A stretch of 64,000 nt of DNA from CAZWVI01 sp964637165 (GCA_964637165.1 CAZWVI010000008.1:22595-86594); one strand, 5' to 3'; numbered from the stretch's first letter, positions 52,247 to 60,506 are shown. Made by a program: numbers and translations. Notes: generated by a model from the letters alone, not told the origin.

Positions 52247-52297
52247 GACCCTAGTTTGTAAACCTTTCCGGTCGCTCAGTCCAGAGCTACCTAAACC

Positions 52298-52326
52298 TTG
52301 TTAATAACTGGCCTATAGGGTATCCT
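52298..52326 (+). promoter_or_regulatory. Promoter of trmD-rplS-secDF
   Basis: TTGTTA (52298-52303), 17-base spacer and TATCCT (52321-52326). The leader of about 22 nt carries GGAGG (52343-52347) 7 nt before ATG 52355. Confidence 0.65.
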
Positions 52327-52354
52327 ATGCAGCCATTTTCCCGGAGGTCCGGGA

Positions 52355-53047
52355 ATGCTCGAGATTCAACTCCTAACCCTGTTCCCTGAAGCAGTTAATA
52401 GCTACCTTCAGGCAAGCATCCTCGGTCGGGCTCAAGCTTCTAAGAAGCTGAAAGTCCACGTGCTTGACTTCCGACGCTTTGCGACGGACAAGCACCATAT
52501 CGTGGACGACCGCCCCTTCGGCGGTGGACCTGGCATGGTTTTGAAACCCGAGCCGATCTTCGCAGCCATCGAGTCGGTCGAACACGAGTTCGGCCATCAC
52601 AAGAAAATCCTGCTAACCCCTGCCGGCGAACCATTTCGTCAACAGCACGCCGTAGATTTCGCCACTGAAGAAAAACTTCTTCTGTTGTGCGGACGCTACG
52701 AAGGCTTTGATGAGCGGATTCGACAAGGGTTTGACTGGAGTGAAATTTCGCTTGGTGACTTCGTTCTTTGCGGCGGTGAACTTCCCGCACTTGCAGTAAT
52801 CGAAGCTACTGCGCGCCTGATTGACGGCGTGCTCGGCGACGACCAATCTGCGGTGGAGGAATCATTTACGAATCCGCATCTTCTAGATCATCCGCACTAC
52901 ACGCGTCCAGCGTCGTTCCGCGGAATGAATGTTCCTGATGTGTTGCGCAGCGGCAATCACCAAGCGGTGGCTGCATGGCGGCAACAACAAGCAGGAATTC
53001 GCACCAGTCAGCGCCGGCCAGATCTTGGGCCGGACCCCGCCGAATAA
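52355..53047 (+). CDS. trmD: tRNA (guanine-37-N1)-methyltransferase
   Basis: 230 residues of the SPOUT class. LEIQLLTLFPEAVNSYLQAS, VDDRPFGGGPGMVLKPEPIF, LLCGRYEGFDERI and SEISLGDFVLCGGELPALAV (the trefoil knot that binds SAM) are all conserved. It methylates G37 next to the anticodon to prevent +1 frameshifting. It heads the trmD-rplS-secDF run. The usual rpsP and rimM upstream partners are absent. Confidence 0.96.
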   Translation: MLEIQLLTLFPEAVNSYLQASILGRAQASKKLKVHVLDFRRFATDKHHIVDDRPFGGGPGMVLKPEPIFAAIESVEHEFGHHKKILLTPAGEPFRQQHAVDFATEEKLLLLCGRYEGFDERIRQGFDWSEISLGDFVLCGGELPALAVIEATARLIDGVLGDDQSAVEESFTNPHLLDHPHYTRPASFRGMNVPDVLRSGNHQAVAAWRQQQAGIRTSQRRPDLGPDPAE

Positions 53048-53084
53048 TCGGCACAGCCCCTTGGCGTCAAGCCACACAAAAACA

Positions 53085-53420
53085 ATGGACATCATCCAAG
53101 AAGTCGAAAAGCAGTACATGAAAGAGGAAACCCCTTCTTTCAAAGTCGGTGATTTCGTAAAAGTCGAGTACACAATCCGCGAAGGTGACAAAGAACGCGT
53201 TCAACCTTACCTCGGTCAGGTTATTCGCTTTAGCGGTCACGGCGTCCGGAAAACCTTCTGCGTACGTCGTATCGTGCAAGGAGAAGGTGTGGAGCGTACT
53301 TTCCCACTACATAGCCCACGAGTCGTAAACGTTTCGGTCGAGCGCGGCCCAAACCGTAAACCACGTCGTGCCCGTCTCTTCTTCCTGCGCGGACGCGCTG
53401 GCAAGTCAGCAACGCTCTAA
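53085..53420 (+). CDS. rplS: 50S ribosomal protein L19
   Basis: 111 residues. FKVGDFVKVEYTIREGDKER, VQPYLGQVIRFSGHGVRKTF, CVRRIVQGEGVERTFPLHSP and RARLFFLRGRAGKSATL are family blocks, with an internal SH3-like barrel. It sits at the 30S-50S interface. The ATG at 53085 is chosen for the MDIIQEVEKQ start of the family; the longer frame from 52929 would run inside trmD. secDF begins inside the rplS stop codon (TAATG). Confidence 0.96.
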   Translation: MDIIQEVEKQYMKEETPSFKVGDFVKVEYTIREGDKERVQPYLGQVIRFSGHGVRKTFCVRRIVQGEGVERTFPLHSPRVVNVSVERGPNRKPRRARLFFLRGRAGKSATL

Positions 53421-55888
53421 TGGTTCCAAATCTCTCCCGTAAGGTCTTCGGTATTTTTGCCCTAGCGGCAATGACCATCTGGGCATTCACCACGTTCAAC
53501 ATGAACTTGGGCCTTGACCTCCAAGGTGGTGCGCGCATGGTGTACCGATTGGATTTCGATAAGGCCGTGGCCGAAGGCCAGGTCTCCGAGATGGAAGATC
53601 GTCAAATAGTGTTACAGGACACTATCCAGATTTTCTTGAAGCGCCTTGATGGTAGCGGCATGAAAGAAGTGCCGATTTACCCTCAGGGAGAGGAAAGTAT
53701 CGTTATTGAATTGCCCGGCAAGAATGCCGCGGATATCGAAGCGGTTAAGCGAACTATTATCAATCAAGGCTCTTTGCAGTTCCGAATTGTTTCGGAGCCT
53801 GCCGACGACTTAGATTTCCCTGGGGAAATTGAAAAGTATCGTCAGTGGCGTTCTGCTAACCAAGATGCTGATGTGGCCCACTTTAATCGTGTCGGCGAAG
53901 CCGAAGGTGGCCCGCGCGCTGGAATAATGTGGGTTGCCGCTGGTGAAAGTGCGCTAAAAGAAGGTGCCGCATCTGCTAGCGATTTAGACGCAACAATGTT
54001 GCGTGATGAAGACGCCATTCGTGGAACTGAAGCTGGCTCAAGCTTATCTTGGGGCTTTACTGGTGCCGGCCTAAACTACGTTGGCCCGGGCATGGATGAA
54101 GCAGGATTTCCTGCTGTTCGTTTTGAATTCCAAGAGCACCGCAAAGCTGCTTTTGCTGACTTCACAAATGAGTTCCGTGGACGCCGCATGGCAATTGTGC
54201 TAAACAACGAATTGCATAGTGCGCCGAATATTCAGTCGCGCTTGCCCGGTGGTGGAATTATCACCGGCGGCATGAGTGGCTTCTCATCCGAGGAAATGCG
54301 CGAGATGATCACCGTTCTTAGAACAGGTTCATTGCGGATTAAGCCAGAGTTGGAATCATCTAGTTTTGTTGGTGCAACACTCGGTGCGGACTCGATCAAA
54401 ATCGGCATGAACTCCGCAGCGTTGGGCGGCATTTTGGTGCTGTTATTTATGCTGTTCTACTACCGAGTAAACGGCATGATCGCTTGCGCTTCATTGTTGT
54501 TTAACGGATTCATTTTGTTTGGCGCACTCTCCTTCACCCAAGCGACTTTAACTTTGCCTGGTCTTGCTGGATTGGTCCTAACCATCGGTATGGCAGTAGA
54601 TGCCAACATTCTGATTTTTGAGCGCGTTCGTGAAGAGCGCAAACGTGGTCGCGAAGTGCCGCAGGCTTACAAGAATGGATACGACCGCGCCTTCACCACA
54701 ATTGTTGACGCCAACTTAACCACCTTGATTACTTCCTTGATTTTGTTCAAGGTTGGAACAGGTCCGGTTCGTGGTTTTGCAGCAACTTTGTCCTTAGGCA
54801 TCGTGACTTCTATGTTCTCGGCCTTGGTGTTCTCCAAGGTGCTAATGCATGGAATGGTGTTCGGCGCTAAGAAGCGGATTAAGGAAGTGAAGATGACCAG
54901 CGCGCTAGCTGGTAATTCCAAGATTGGCTTCATTGCCAAACGTAAAACTGCTGGAATCATTTCACTCTTGCTAATTGGTGGCGGTCTGTTTGTTTTCGCT
55001 GGTCATGGAAGCAAAATGCTCGGCATCGATTTCACCGGTGGTTCGGTTGCCCGAGTGCAATTGTCTACCACTGCTGAAATTTCCGACGTACGCAGCCGCC
55101 TCGGTGGTGATTACTCGGTAACTGCTCTATCGGACACTAGTGATACTGGTTCAGAAACGGCAGCAAGCAGTTTCATGGTTAAACGCAAAGCTACTTCAAT
55201 CACCGACGATGGCGGAGGTTCTGACAGCTTTATCGAAACTGATTTAAATGAGAAGCTTGGCAGTTTACTTCATGCCAGTGATCCATTCCCTGAAATCAAC
55301 ACCATTGGTAAACGAGTAAGTGGTGAAATTCAGCAAGCGGCGATTCAGGCGATTCTGTTGTCTTTAATCGCGATTGTGATTTACATGAACTTCCGCTTTA
55401 AGGAATACCGTTATGGTCTTGCGGCGGTTACTGCTCTGTTCCACGATGTGTTGTTTACTTTGGGCGCACTGGCTGTGTTCCACAAGTTGGGCTGGGTGAA
55501 AGTCGAGATCAATTTGGAAATCATTGCGGCCTTCTTAACCATCATTGGTTACTCACTCAACGATACGATTGTGGTGTTTGACCGAATTCGCGAAAACTTG
55601 CCGCGCAGAAAAGGCAGCTTTAAGGAAATTATTGACTTGTCAATTAACCAATCCTTAAGCCGAACAATTCTGACTTCGGCAACTACCTTCTTCGTGTTGG
55701 CTGTGCTGTTCGTAGCCAACCGCCCTCAACACACAGTGCTTGAAGGTTTCTCCTTTGCGATGTTAATTGGAGTTGTGGTCGGTACTTACTCATCGATGTT
55801 CGTAGCAAGTCCGATGTTGATCTTCCTTGACCGCTGGGCGCGCAAAAAAATGGTCAAAGTTGACAAAGCTGAGGCCAAGAAAGCTTAG
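53420..55888 (+). CDS. secDF: Fused SecD-SecF protein translocase subunit
   Basis: An 822-residue fusion with 12 expected membrane helices. The SecD half begins with a TM and NLGLDLQGGARMVYRLD, has a large periplasmic domain (about residues 40-280) and the D4-type PGLAGLVLTIGMAVDANILI block. The SecF half starts near residue 525 with GIDFTGGSVARVQLS and has TIIGYSLNDTIVVFDRIREN and the LSRTILTSATTFFVLAVLF helix. SecDF uses the proton gradient to complete export through SecYEG. An insert near residues 575-605 (DTSDTGSETAASSFMVKR) is unusually Ser/Thr rich. yajC is absent. A strong terminator follows. Confidence 0.95.
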   Translation: MVPNLSRKVFGIFALAAMTIWAFTTFNMNLGLDLQGGARMVYRLDFDKAVAEGQVSEMEDRQIVLQDTIQIFLKRLDGSGMKEVPIYPQGEESIVIELPGKNAADIEAVKRTIINQGSLQFRIVSEPADDLDFPGEIEKYRQWRSANQDADVAHFNRVGEAEGGPRAGIMWVAAGESALKEGAASASDLDATMLRDEDAIRGTEAGSSLSWGFTGAGLNYVGPGMDEAGFPAVRFEFQEHRKAAFADFTNEFRGRRMAIVLNNELHSAPNIQSRLPGGGIITGGMSGFSSEEMREMITVLRTGSLRIKPELESSSFVGATLGADSIKIGMNSAALGGILVLLFMLFYYRVNGMIACASLLFNGFILFGALSFTQATLTLPGLAGLVLTIGMAVDANILIFERVREERKRGREVPQAYKNGYDRAFTTIVDANLTTLITSLILFKVGTGPVRGFAATLSLGIVTSMFSALVFSKVLMHGMVFGAKKRIKEVKMTSALAGNSKIGFIAKRKTAGIISLLLIGGGLFVFAGHGSKMLGIDFTGGSVARVQLSTTAEISDVRSRLGGDYSVTALSDTSDTGSETAASSFMVKRKATSITDDGGGSDSFIETDLNEKLGSLLHASDPFPEINTIGKRVSGEIQQAAIQAILLSLIAIVIYMNFRFKEYRYGLAAVTALFHDVLFTLGALAVFHKLGWVKVEINLEIIAAFLTIIGYSLNDTIVVFDRIRENLPRRKGSFKEIIDLSINQSLSRTILTSATTFFVLAVLFVANRPQHTVLEGFSFAMLIGVVVGTYSSMFVASPMLIFLDRWARKKMVKVDKAEAKKA

Positions 55889-55920
55889 TGACTAGGACTT
55901 AATCCCCCAGGGATTCATTA

Positions 55921-55953
55921 GCCGCCCTCAGATAGCTGAGGGCGGCTTTTTTT
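55921..55953 (+). terminator. Terminator of the trmD-rplS-secDF operon
   Basis: GCCGCCCTCAG (55921-55931), loop ATAG, CTGAGGGCGGC (55936-55946), then TTTTTTT. Confidence 0.93.
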
Positions 55954-55973
55954 GTGCTGTTACTCGAATCAGA

Positions 55974-55979
55974 TATGCT
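55974..55979 (+). promoter_or_regulatory. -10 box 7 nt before the LysM gene start
   Basis: TATGCT, 7 bases, ATG 55987. A TTGTGC lies 16 nt further upstream (55952-55957), overlapping the T-run of the terminator. Confidence 0.5.
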
Positions 55980-55986
55980 TAGAGCC

Positions 55987-56532
55987 ATGCGCCCCCTCAT
56001 CCTGCTGTCGACCCTCGTAATTGTCCTCGCTGGCTTTGTTGCTTGGCGCACTCTGGCTACTGACACATCTGCTCCTGCCATTAACGTGGATGCAAATACT
56101 GGGGTGGTGATCTTAGGTCTACCCAAAGGTGCGGCGCGTAATACTGCATCAGATTTGAAGGTTGCCCCGCAAAAACCAAGTCCCAAAATATCACCAAAAA
56201 CAACATCGCTTTCTGAGGCTCGCTACCAAACAGATACTCCAGCCGCAGTTATTGCAGAAAGTGATAAAGCCGCTGTTCAGGCCAAACCAGTCACCGTGAA
56301 GCCCAAAGATGTTGAAGCAAATCAACCACCTGAACCGAGTTATGCAAGCTATCAAGTTGAAGAAGATGACACCCTCTACAGGATTCTCAGATTCGCCTAC
56401 GACAAAGCCAACCAAGAACTAGTAGACGCAGTTGCCGAAGCCAATCAAATGGAAGATCCTTCCGAATTAATGGTCGGACAAATGATTAAGTTGCCGTTTG
56501 TGGATGGATATAGAAAGCCACGCAGCAAATAG
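55987..56532 (+). CDS. Membrane-anchored LysM protein
   Basis: 181 residues from ATG 55987. A single N-terminal membrane segment (PLILLSTLVIVLAGFVAW) is followed by a long Pro/Lys/Ala-rich, probably disordered linker and a C-terminal LysM domain: ASYQVEEDDTLYRILRFAYD, ELVDAVAEANQM and LMVGQMIKLPFVDGY. LysM binds peptidoglycan, so the protein links the inner membrane to the cell wall. Function beyond that is not seen. The start matches a TATGCT box 7 nt upstream. Its stop codon touches a perfect palindrome that also ends hflX. Confidence 0.8.
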   Translation: MRPLILLSTLVIVLAGFVAWRTLATDTSAPAINVDANTGVVILGLPKGAARNTASDLKVAPQKPSPKISPKTTSLSEARYQTDTPAAVIAESDKAAVQAKPVTVKPKDVEANQPPEPSYASYQVEEDDTLYRILRFAYDKANQELVDAVAEANQMEDPSELMVGQMIKLPFVDGYRKPRSK

Positions 56533-56562
56533 GCTCTGACCCCAACCGCTGGGGTCAGAGCC
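56532..56562. repeat. REP-like element copy 4, a perfect palindrome between two genes
   Basis: GGCTCTGACCCC and GGGGTCAGAGCC, 12-bp arms around a 7-base loop. It begins at the last base of the LysM stop codon (TAG) and contains the TGA stop of hflX (56557-56555). It is likely to work as a bidirectional terminator hairpin. Confidence 0.85.
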
Positions 56563-57844
56563 CCTTCCAGCTCCCTCCAGCATTTTCTAACTGAGGGCGC
56601 AGGACATTCCAATGTCGTGGTAATAATTTAACTTCAATCAACCAATTATCACCCTCATATTCCTCACTAAGGATCGCCACATTTGCTCGCAGTTCCGATT
56701 GGAGCTTTCCAGCTGAAGCAGGAACGCAAAGTTCAAGTTTGAGGGACCACTGGTCCAGAAGCTCGACAATTTTATTTTCAAACTCCTCAATTCCAATACC
56801 TGCGGTGACTGAAATTGGGATCGAGTCCGGGAATTTTGCTTTTAAGCTTGTCAACTCATCTTGACTAAGACAATCGACCTTGTTCATAATTAGAAACTTT
56901 GGGATTTGATCGACCTTAATATCTTTGAGTACGCTGTCCACTGAATCAAGTTGTATTTGCAGGTCTGGGTCGGACGCATCAACAACTTGCAACAACAAAT
57001 CAGAACTGATTGTTTCTTCCAGTGTCGCATGAAATGAGGCCACCAGATTGTGTGGTAAATCACGGACGAAGCCTACGGTGTCAGAAAGAACAACTGCGCG
57101 CCCGTCTGATAAAGTCCAACGCCTCACTCGAGTGTCCAATGTCGCAAAAAGTTGGTCAGCGATATAGATATCCGCACCTGTCAACTTAGACATCAAACTA
57201 GATTTTCCAGCATTCGTGTAACCGACAAGTGACAGGGATAGGACATCATCACGTTGGGCCTGCCGATGTGAACGTCCCTCAATTTGCTTTAATTTGCGGC
57301 GAAGATCAACAATACGGTGGTCAATTAAGCGACGGTCAGTTTCGAGCTGAGTCTCACCTGGTCCACGGGTACCAATTGCGCCCTCAGTTCTTTCGAGGTG
57401 AGTCCACATACGCGTTAAGCGAGGGCGCAAATATTCCATTTGAGCCAGATCAACTTGAAGCTTGGCCTGCTTGGTATTTGCTCTTGTTGCAAAAATATCC
57501 AAGATTAGTTCACTGCGGTCAATCACTCTTATATCTAGCGCCTTCTCAATATTGCGACCATGAGCAGGGCTAAGGTCACAATCAATTACTAACAATTCAG
57601 CATTCTGAGCTTTGCAAATCTCTCCGAGTTCTTCAATTTTGCCTTTGCCAAATGCCCACTTTGGGTGCATGCTTGGGCGCTTCTGGAAACAACTTTCAAC
57701 AACTGTTCCCCCAGCAGCCTCAACAAGTCCATTTATTTCGGCGGTGGGATCGACTGAATTAGCAGCAGGACTCCCATCTAAAATTAAAGTAGCTGTAACG
57801 ACCCGTTGTACCGGATCAGCGGTTGACTTTGCTTCTTTTGGCAA
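56555..57844 (-). CDS. hflX: HflX-type ribosome-splitting GTPase
   Basis: A 429-residue GTPase. The N-terminal HflX domain holds GRNIEKALDIRVIDRSELIL and GAIGTRGPGETQLETDRRLI. The G domain has G1 SLVGYTNAGKSSLMSKL, G3 DTVGFVRDLPHNLVASF, G4 NKVD and G5 SVTAGIG. HflX splits stalled or hibernating 70S ribosomes after heat or antibiotic stress. The start is TTG 57844, one base after the nadB stop. The last two codons and the stop are inside a REP-like palindrome, giving a C-terminus ...WKGL. Confidence 0.93.
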   Translation of the reverse strand: MPKEAKSTADPVQRVVTATLILDGSPAANSVDPTAEINGLVEAAGGTVVESCFQKRPSMHPKWAFGKGKIEELGEICKAQNAELLVIDCDLSPAHGRNIEKALDIRVIDRSELILDIFATRANTKQAKLQVDLAQMEYLRPRLTRMWTHLERTEGAIGTRGPGETQLETDRRLIDHRIVDLRRKLKQIEGRSHRQAQRDDVLSLSLVGYTNAGKSSLMSKLTGADIYIADQLFATLDTRVRRWTLSDGRAVVLSDTVGFVRDLPHNLVASFHATLEETISSDLLLQVVDASDPDLQIQLDSVDSVLKDIKVDQIPKFLIMNKVDCLSQDELTSLKAKFPDSIPISVTAGIGIEEFENKIVELLDQWSLKLELCVPASAGKLQSELRANVAILSEEYEGDNWLIEVKLLPRHWNVLRPQLENAGGSWKGL

Positions 57845-57845
57845 T

Positions 57846-59540
57846 TTACGGGCTTTGTTCTTCGTTTTGGCCTTGTTCGCAACGTCTTAGCCAAATCCCT
57901 TCTGGTCCATAGGACAAACAAGATTGACACTCCCAGTCTTGCTGGCGTTCAGGATAATCTGAGCGGTAGTGGGCACCACGCGATTCCTCACGAAAAGCAG
58001 CAGCTAGCACTAAGGCCTTTGAAACTTGCAACATATTGACAGCTTCAAGCCCTTCTCGGTTACTTGGCGCCATCCGCTCCAAGTAACTATCCCACTTGTT
58101 AATCCGGTGCAGAGCATCAGCTAAACCCTTGGCATTTCGCTCGATACCGACTTGACGCCAGAGCAAAGATTTAAGTGAATAGGTCAAGTCGGTAAGGTTC
58201 AACTCGACTGGTTCCTTGGACCAATTTTTTCCACAACTGGGCATAACTGGCTTAGGTTCATCATTTGTAACTAATTGAGACGCCTTAACACCGGTAAATC
58301 TGCCGTGTACGACTCCCTCTAACAAACTATTTGAACCCATGCGATTGGCACCGTGAAAGCCAGTTGATGAACATTCTCCTGTTGCAAACAAACCAGGTAT
58401 GCTCGTTTGACCATGAATATCAACCTTGATGCCTCCAATAAAGTAGTGCACAGCCGGCCGAACAGGGACTCCCTCAGAACTTAAATCGATTCCAAAAGAT
58501 TTGGTAATTCGAGCCAAATTTGGGAATGCTTTTACGGGATCTTTTATTTGTGAAAAATCAAGATAAACGTGAGTGTCCTTGGTGGCTAACATTTGCCTAA
58601 AAATGGCGCGGCTTACCACGTCACGAGGTGCCATTTCGGCATCTTGGTGGATATCATTCATAAAAGCTACGCCGTGACGGTCGCGCAAAATGGCTCCGGC
58701 ACCACGAGTAACCTCCGAAATTAGAAATCGGGCAGCGCCTGCAAGATAGAGAATTGTTGGGTGGAATTGGACAAATTCGAGGTTTTGCAATTGCGCCCCT
58801 GCTCGAAGAGCAAGCGCTAAGCCATCAGCAGTTGCTAAATTAGGATTTGTCGTTTCCCTGAATAGTTGGCCACCACCTCCGGTTGCCAAAATTACTACAC
58901 TAGCTTCAAACTTAGTAGGAAATGCTTTTTGACCTTGCCCCTTCAAAGCTAATAGGCCGGCGACCTTGCCCGAAGAATCCTTCAATAATTCGACTGCATT
59001 GGTGTGCTCTAATAGAAGAATATTGCGATTAGAACTGATTTGAGCACCAAGCGCCCGCTGTAGTTCTCTACCAGTTGCAGTTCCATCACTGTGTAATATG
59101 CGGGCTTGATGGTGGCCGCCTTCACGGCGCAATGAAATGGCTCCTTTTGCATCACGATCAACTCGAAAGCCAAGTTTCATCAACCAGTCAACGGAGCCAG
59201 GACCGCCATCAATAATTGAATTAACGACTTCCGCATCATTGATTTCACAACCAACAGCTAGGGTGTCATTCACATGTGCGTCAATACTATCTTCAGGGCT
59301 AATGACCGCAGCCATTCCTCCCTGGGCATAATGAGTGTTGGTATTGGAAATCGAGCTTTTGGTAAGGATAATTACCTTCTTGCCAAGCTCGGCAGCAGTT
59401 AACGCAGCACACATGCCAGCAACCCCAGTTCCAACGACCAAAACGTCGCTTCTATAACTAGGAAGGCTCAACAGCGATGTGTTGAGTCGTTCCAGTGGAG
59501 AGACAAGGGAGCCAAGATGGACCTCATTTGGATGTTGCAC
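57846..59540 (-). CDS. nadB: L-aspartate oxidase
   Basis: A 564-residue flavoprotein starting at GTG 59540. FAD-binding VLVVGTGVAGMCAALTAAEL, SKSSISNTNTHYAQGGMAAV, QFHPTILYLAG, and the catalytic region RPAVHYFIGGIKVDIHGQTS with GLFATGECSSTGFHGANRMG identify NadB among succinate-dehydrogenase-like flavoproteins. It makes iminoaspartate from L-aspartate, the first step of NAD synthesis; nadA and nadC are not here. TAAAAT 6 nt before the GTG (59547-59552) supports a leaderless start. Confidence 0.92.
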   Translation of the reverse strand: MQHPNEVHLGSLVSPLERLNTSLLSLPSYRSDVLVVGTGVAGMCAALTAAELGKKVIILTKSSISNTNTHYAQGGMAAVISPEDSIDAHVNDTLAVGCEINDAEVVNSIIDGGPGSVDWLMKLGFRVDRDAKGAISLRREGGHHQARILHSDGTATGRELQRALGAQISSNRNILLLEHTNAVELLKDSSGKVAGLLALKGQGQKAFPTKFEASVVILATGGGGQLFRETTNPNLATADGLALALRAGAQLQNLEFVQFHPTILYLAGAARFLISEVTRGAGAILRDRHGVAFMNDIHQDAEMAPRDVVSRAIFRQMLATKDTHVYLDFSQIKDPVKAFPNLARITKSFGIDLSSEGVPVRPAVHYFIGGIKVDIHGQTSIPGLFATGECSSTGFHGANRMGSNSLLEGVVHGRFTGVKASQLVTNDEPKPVMPSCGKNWSKEPVELNLTDLTYSLKSLLWRQVGIERNAKGLADALHRINKWDSYLERMAPSNREGLEAVNMLQVSKALVLAAAFREESRGAHYRSDYPERQQDWECQSCLSYGPEGIWLRRCEQGQNEEQSP

Positions 59541-59546
59541 CTTCTC

Positions 59547-59552
59547 ATTTTA
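59547..59552 (-). promoter_or_regulatory. -10 box 6 nt before the nadB GTG
   Basis: TAAAAT on the minus strand, GAGAAG, GTG 59540. Confidence 0.45.
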
Positions 59553-59649
59553 CCTGATTTAGGAAGAAAGTGGGCCTATTAACAAGCACCTAAGTTCCTA
59601 AATTAAAGGTAGTTAATAAGATATTCAAAATAATAATCAATTAAAAGGC

Positions 59650-59677
59650 TTGTTAGGTATTTGTCAGCCGATACACT
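59650..59677 (+). promoter_or_regulatory. Candidate promoter of the sORF-lexA operon
   Basis: TTGTTA (59650-59655), 16-base spacer and TACACT (59672-59677). Transcription would begin near 59684, at the edge of the palindrome at 59690-59711. Confidence 0.45.
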
Positions 59678-59689
59678 AGTTAGGCTCCT

Positions 59690-59711
59690 GTTAGGCTAAC
59701 GTTACCCTAAC
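59690..59711. promoter_or_regulatory. Putative LexA operator
   Basis: A 22-bp near-perfect palindrome, GTTAGGCTAAC followed by GTTACCCTAAC, differing from symmetry at one position pair. It sits just downstream of the candidate -10 box, where a repressor would block transcription. Further GTTAGG half-sites are at 59652-59657 and 59679-59684. Autoregulation is the rule for LexA, and operator sequence varies by phylum. Confidence 0.55.
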
Positions 59712-59729
59712 AATCAGCGCAACTGAACA

Positions 59730-59816
59730 ATGAACAAAGTAAGCTCAAAATACCGCCAAGGAATTGAAACCATGCTCCTGTCTGGATGCATTTTCGTAGC
59801 AATGGCCTTAATTTAA
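59730..59816 (+). CDS. 28-residue peptide with hydrophobic C-terminal half, upstream of lexA
   Basis: ATG 59730 to TAA 59814-59816. The peptide begins MNKVSSKYRQGIET, which is polar and basic, and ends MLLSGCIFVAMALI, a 14-residue hydrophobic stretch; this is the outline of a short membrane peptide. Its stop is one base before the lexA ATG, so lexA translation is probably coupled to it. The 28-residue length and SOS context recall Caulobacter SidA (29 residues), an SOS-induced division inhibitor, but I see no sequence similarity to claim homology. It could be only an upstream ORF that sets lexA translation. Confidence 0.5.
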   Translation: MNKVSSKYRQGIETMLLSGCIFVAMALI

Positions 59817-59817
59817 G

Positions 59818-60486
59818 ATGGCACGCCCCATCACCAAACGTCAACTTGACGTATTAAGCGCCGTAAAAAAATGGCAAATCGAAAATAGTATTTCTCCAAC
59901 TCTGGAAGAGTTAGGTTGTGAGCTGGGCGTTAACCGAGTCACAGTATTTGGACATGTTCAAGCATTAATACAAAAAGGTTTCCTTGAGAACTTAGAACCT
60001 GGAGCAAGTCGTGGATTAGAACTGACCCCAATAGGGATTGATGCACTGGCACCCTCAGCTGATTTAACTCAATCCGAAGAACCACTCGGAAGCGTTTTGC
60101 ACATGCCCAAAGTTATGGGTATTCCATTATTAGGAAAAATCGCAGCTGGCCAACCAATTGAGGCGTTAGAAACGCCAAAGACCTTCTCCGCTAGCCAATT
60201 GCTTCCGGAGAAAAGTGATTTGTATATGTTGGAAGTGCAGGGCGATTCGATGATAGAAGACCACATTCAGAGCGGTGACTTAGTGATGGTTAGAAGGGAC
60301 CTCCAACCTGAACAAGGTCAAATTGTGGTTGCAATTCTTCCTGGAGAAGAAGCTACCTTAAAGCGGTTTTACAAGGAAGCAAATGGCATGTATCGACTAC
60401 AACCAGCAAACTCCACCATGGATCCTATTTACACTATGGAATTAGAAATTCGTGGTGTCGTTGTCAGCGTTATTCGCCAGTACTAA
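59818..60486 (+). CDS. lexA: LexA SOS-response repressor
   Basis: 222 residues. The N-terminal winged helix-turn-helix has RQLDVLSAVKKWQIENSISP, TLEELGCELGVNRVTVFGHV. The C-terminal S24 domain has the self-cleavage site A110-G111 (KIAAGQPIEA), the nucleophile S144 in QGDSMIEDHIQSGDLVMV and the general base K182 in EEATLKRFYKE. All three are intact, so RecA-stimulated autocleavage is expected. The recognition helix (ELGVNRVTVFGHVQAL) differs from E. coli LexA, consistent with a different operator. It is the second gene after a 28-residue ORF and a putative operator, and is followed by a bidirectional terminator. Confidence 0.96.
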   Translation: MARPITKRQLDVLSAVKKWQIENSISPTLEELGCELGVNRVTVFGHVQALIQKGFLENLEPGASRGLELTPIGIDALAPSADLTQSEEPLGSVLHMPKVMGIPLLGKIAAGQPIEALETPKTFSASQLLPEKSDLYMLEVQGDSMIEDHIQSGDLVMVRRDLQPEQGQIVVAILPGEEATLKRFYKEANGMYRLQPANSTMDPIYTMELEIRGVVVSVIRQY

Positions 60487-60506
60487 TCAATCTCCTAGTC
60501 GGAAGC

